A stretch of 7,472 bases of DNA, from NCBI GenBank assembly GCA_013813215.1, contig JACCSC010000064.1:1-7472 (forward strand). Reading direction: 5' to 3'. Source of the stretch: Geodermatophilaceae bacterium (GTDB lineage: Bacteria > Actinomycetota > Actinomycetes > Mycobacteriales > Geodermatophilaceae). Under the pieces are notes generated by a model. The model was not told the DNA's origin. It ran no database searches and saw nothing but the letters and a program-made list of their open reading frames with translations. Below, piece by piece: positions 6,727 to 7,472 of the stretch (position 1 is the stretch's first letter; each line of letters opens with the position of its first letter). The position numbers were made by a program, and so were the translations under genes.

Positions 6727-7472
6727 GTACGTCCGGACCGTCCAGGCCTTCGTTCGGCGGGAGGTGATCGGCCGGGAGGCCGAGCTGGACCGGCTCGCAC
6801 CGGCTCCCCTGCCGCTGTACGAGCGGTTCGCCGAGACCGGGCTGATGAACTGGTGGCTGCCGAAGGAGCAGGGCGGCCTGGGTCTGAGCCTCGAGGACAG
6901 CGTGCGGATCGTCGCGGAACTCGCGTACGGCGACGCCGGCGTGGCCTTCACGCTGTTCATCCCCGTGCTGACGTCGAACATGGTCCGCTGGTACGGCAGC
7001 GAGGAGCTGCGCGCTGCCTACCTGGCTCCGCTGGTGTCCTCGAACGGCTTCTGCGCCACGCTGGGCAGCGAACATGCGGCCGGGAGCGAGCTGGCCCGGA
7101 TCACCACCACGGTGCGCCGGGAGGGTTCGGATCTCGTCCTGGACGGCACCAAGGCCTACTCCACGGACACCGACTTCGCCCGCTTCCTGGTCGTGGTCGC
7201 CCGGGACGGTGACCAGTACACCGCTGTCGTCGTACCCCGGGACACGCCCGGCATCACGATCGACAAGCGGTGGGAGGTGAACGGGTTGCGGTCCTCGGCC
7301 ACGTACCAGATGTCGCTGGCCGGCGTACGCGTCCCCGCTTCGAATGCGTTGCAGGGCAATGGTTTGCGCCTGCTGGAGATCGGACTGAACGCGAGCCGGA
7401 TCCTGATCGCCACGACCGCGCTGGGCATCGCCCGTCGCGCCCGCGACCTGTGCATGGACTACGCCAAGACCA
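6713..7472 (+). CDS. Acyl-CoA/acyl-ACP dehydrogenase family flavoprotein, N-terminal part, 3' end outside window
   Basis: Partial gene of 253 codons, open to the right edge. The GTG at 6713 is chosen because GAGGGGG ends 6 nt upstream and the protein from there aligns with the normal family N-terminus; the next in-frame ATG (6845) would remove the first helix. It overlaps the PKS gene by 14 nt. Family features seen: N-terminal helical domain with LYERFAETGLMNWWLPKEQGGLGLS and ELAYGDAG; the FAD/substrate segment TLGSEHAAGSEL (SEH119-121, GSE124-126), a variant of the usual (S/T)EPxAGSD; GTKAYSTD (145-152), matching the GxKxWITN beta-domain motif; RWEVNGLRSSATYQMSLAGVRVP; and LEIGLNASRILIATTALGIA opening the C-terminal helical domain. 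The catalytic Glu region lies beyond the window. Members oxidise acyl thioesters to alpha,beta-enoyl thioesters with FAD. In PKS/NRPS clusters they desaturate carrier-bound chains or act in hydroxy-, methoxy- or aminomalonyl-ACP supply; which applies here is not decidable. Family assignment is firm, substrate unknown. Confidence 0.92.
   Translation, partial: MRAPEYVRTVQAFVRREVIGREAELDRLAPAPLPLYERFAETGLMNWWLPKEQGGLGLSLEDSVRIVAELAYGDAGVAFTLFIPVLTSNMVRWYGSEELRAAYLAPLVSSNGFCATLGSEHAAGSELARITTTVRREGSDLVLDGTKAYSTDTDFARFLVVVARDGDQYTAVVVPRDTPGITIDKRWEVNGLRSSATYQMSLAGVRVPASNALQGNGLRLLEIGLNASRILIATTALGIARRARDLCMDYAKT

Noticed and set aside
6845..6847. ATG as a start for the dehydrogenase
   Set aside because: It would delete the conserved N-terminal helix and lacks a convincing ribosome binding site; GTG at 6713 has both.
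2617..6981. A 1454-codon open frame on the minus strand, antisense to nearly all of the second PKS
   Set aside because: Its translation is Arg/Gly/Pro/Val-rich with no recognisable domain, and it runs opposite a PKS whose domains are all identifiable. Long antisense open frames are expected in very GC-rich DNA because stop codons are rare in one antisense frame.

Overview
The window is very GC-rich, with G or C at nearly every third codon position, GTG start usage and ATGA-type gene overlaps. It encodes modular type I polyketide synthase (PKS) proteins. This fits a secondary-metabolite gene cluster from a high-GC actinomycete (Streptomyces, Micromonospora or relatives). The genus cannot be fixed from the sequence alone.

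Layout, all on the + strand with no intergenic gaps. (1) 2-2770: the 3' part of a PKS gene that enters from upstream, carrying the second half of a malonyl-type acyltransferase (AT), a ketoreductase (KR) with its structural subdomain, an acyl carrier protein (ACP) and an Arg-rich C-terminal tail. (2) 2767-6726: a complete one-module PKS with the order ketosynthase (KS), collapsed or missing AT, KR, ACP. It starts in an ATGA overlap with gene 1, behind a strong Shine-Dalgarno sequence. (3) 6713-7472: the 5' part of an acyl-CoA dehydrogenase-family flavoprotein. It starts at a GTG inside the end of gene 2 and runs off the right edge.

The three genes look like one translationally coupled operon. 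Gene 1 supplies a malonyl-extending, ketoreducing module. Its carrier-bound chain would pass to gene 2 for one more extension and ketoreduction, giving a beta-hydroxy intermediate, since neither module has a dehydratase or enoylreductase. The dehydrogenase could then desaturate the carrier-bound or released acyl chain, or help make an unusual extender unit. Several motifs (QTxCSTS-type KS, PCP-like DNFFELGGxS carrier sites, the KR loop) resemble PKS modules of hybrid NRPS-PKS assembly lines rather than classical macrolide modules. This is inference from motif memory.

Points that stand out: gene 2 lacks the AT catalytic core but keeps both flanking linkers, so it needs an acyltransferase acting in trans or from another subunit. 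Its KS keeps the Cys-His-His triad but is divergent around all three residues. Its N-terminus is an acidic hexapeptide repeat, encoded by an 18-bp tandem repeat, where a docking domain would sit, opposite the basic tail of the upstream protein. No RNA genes, CRISPR arrays, mobile elements or terminators were seen.
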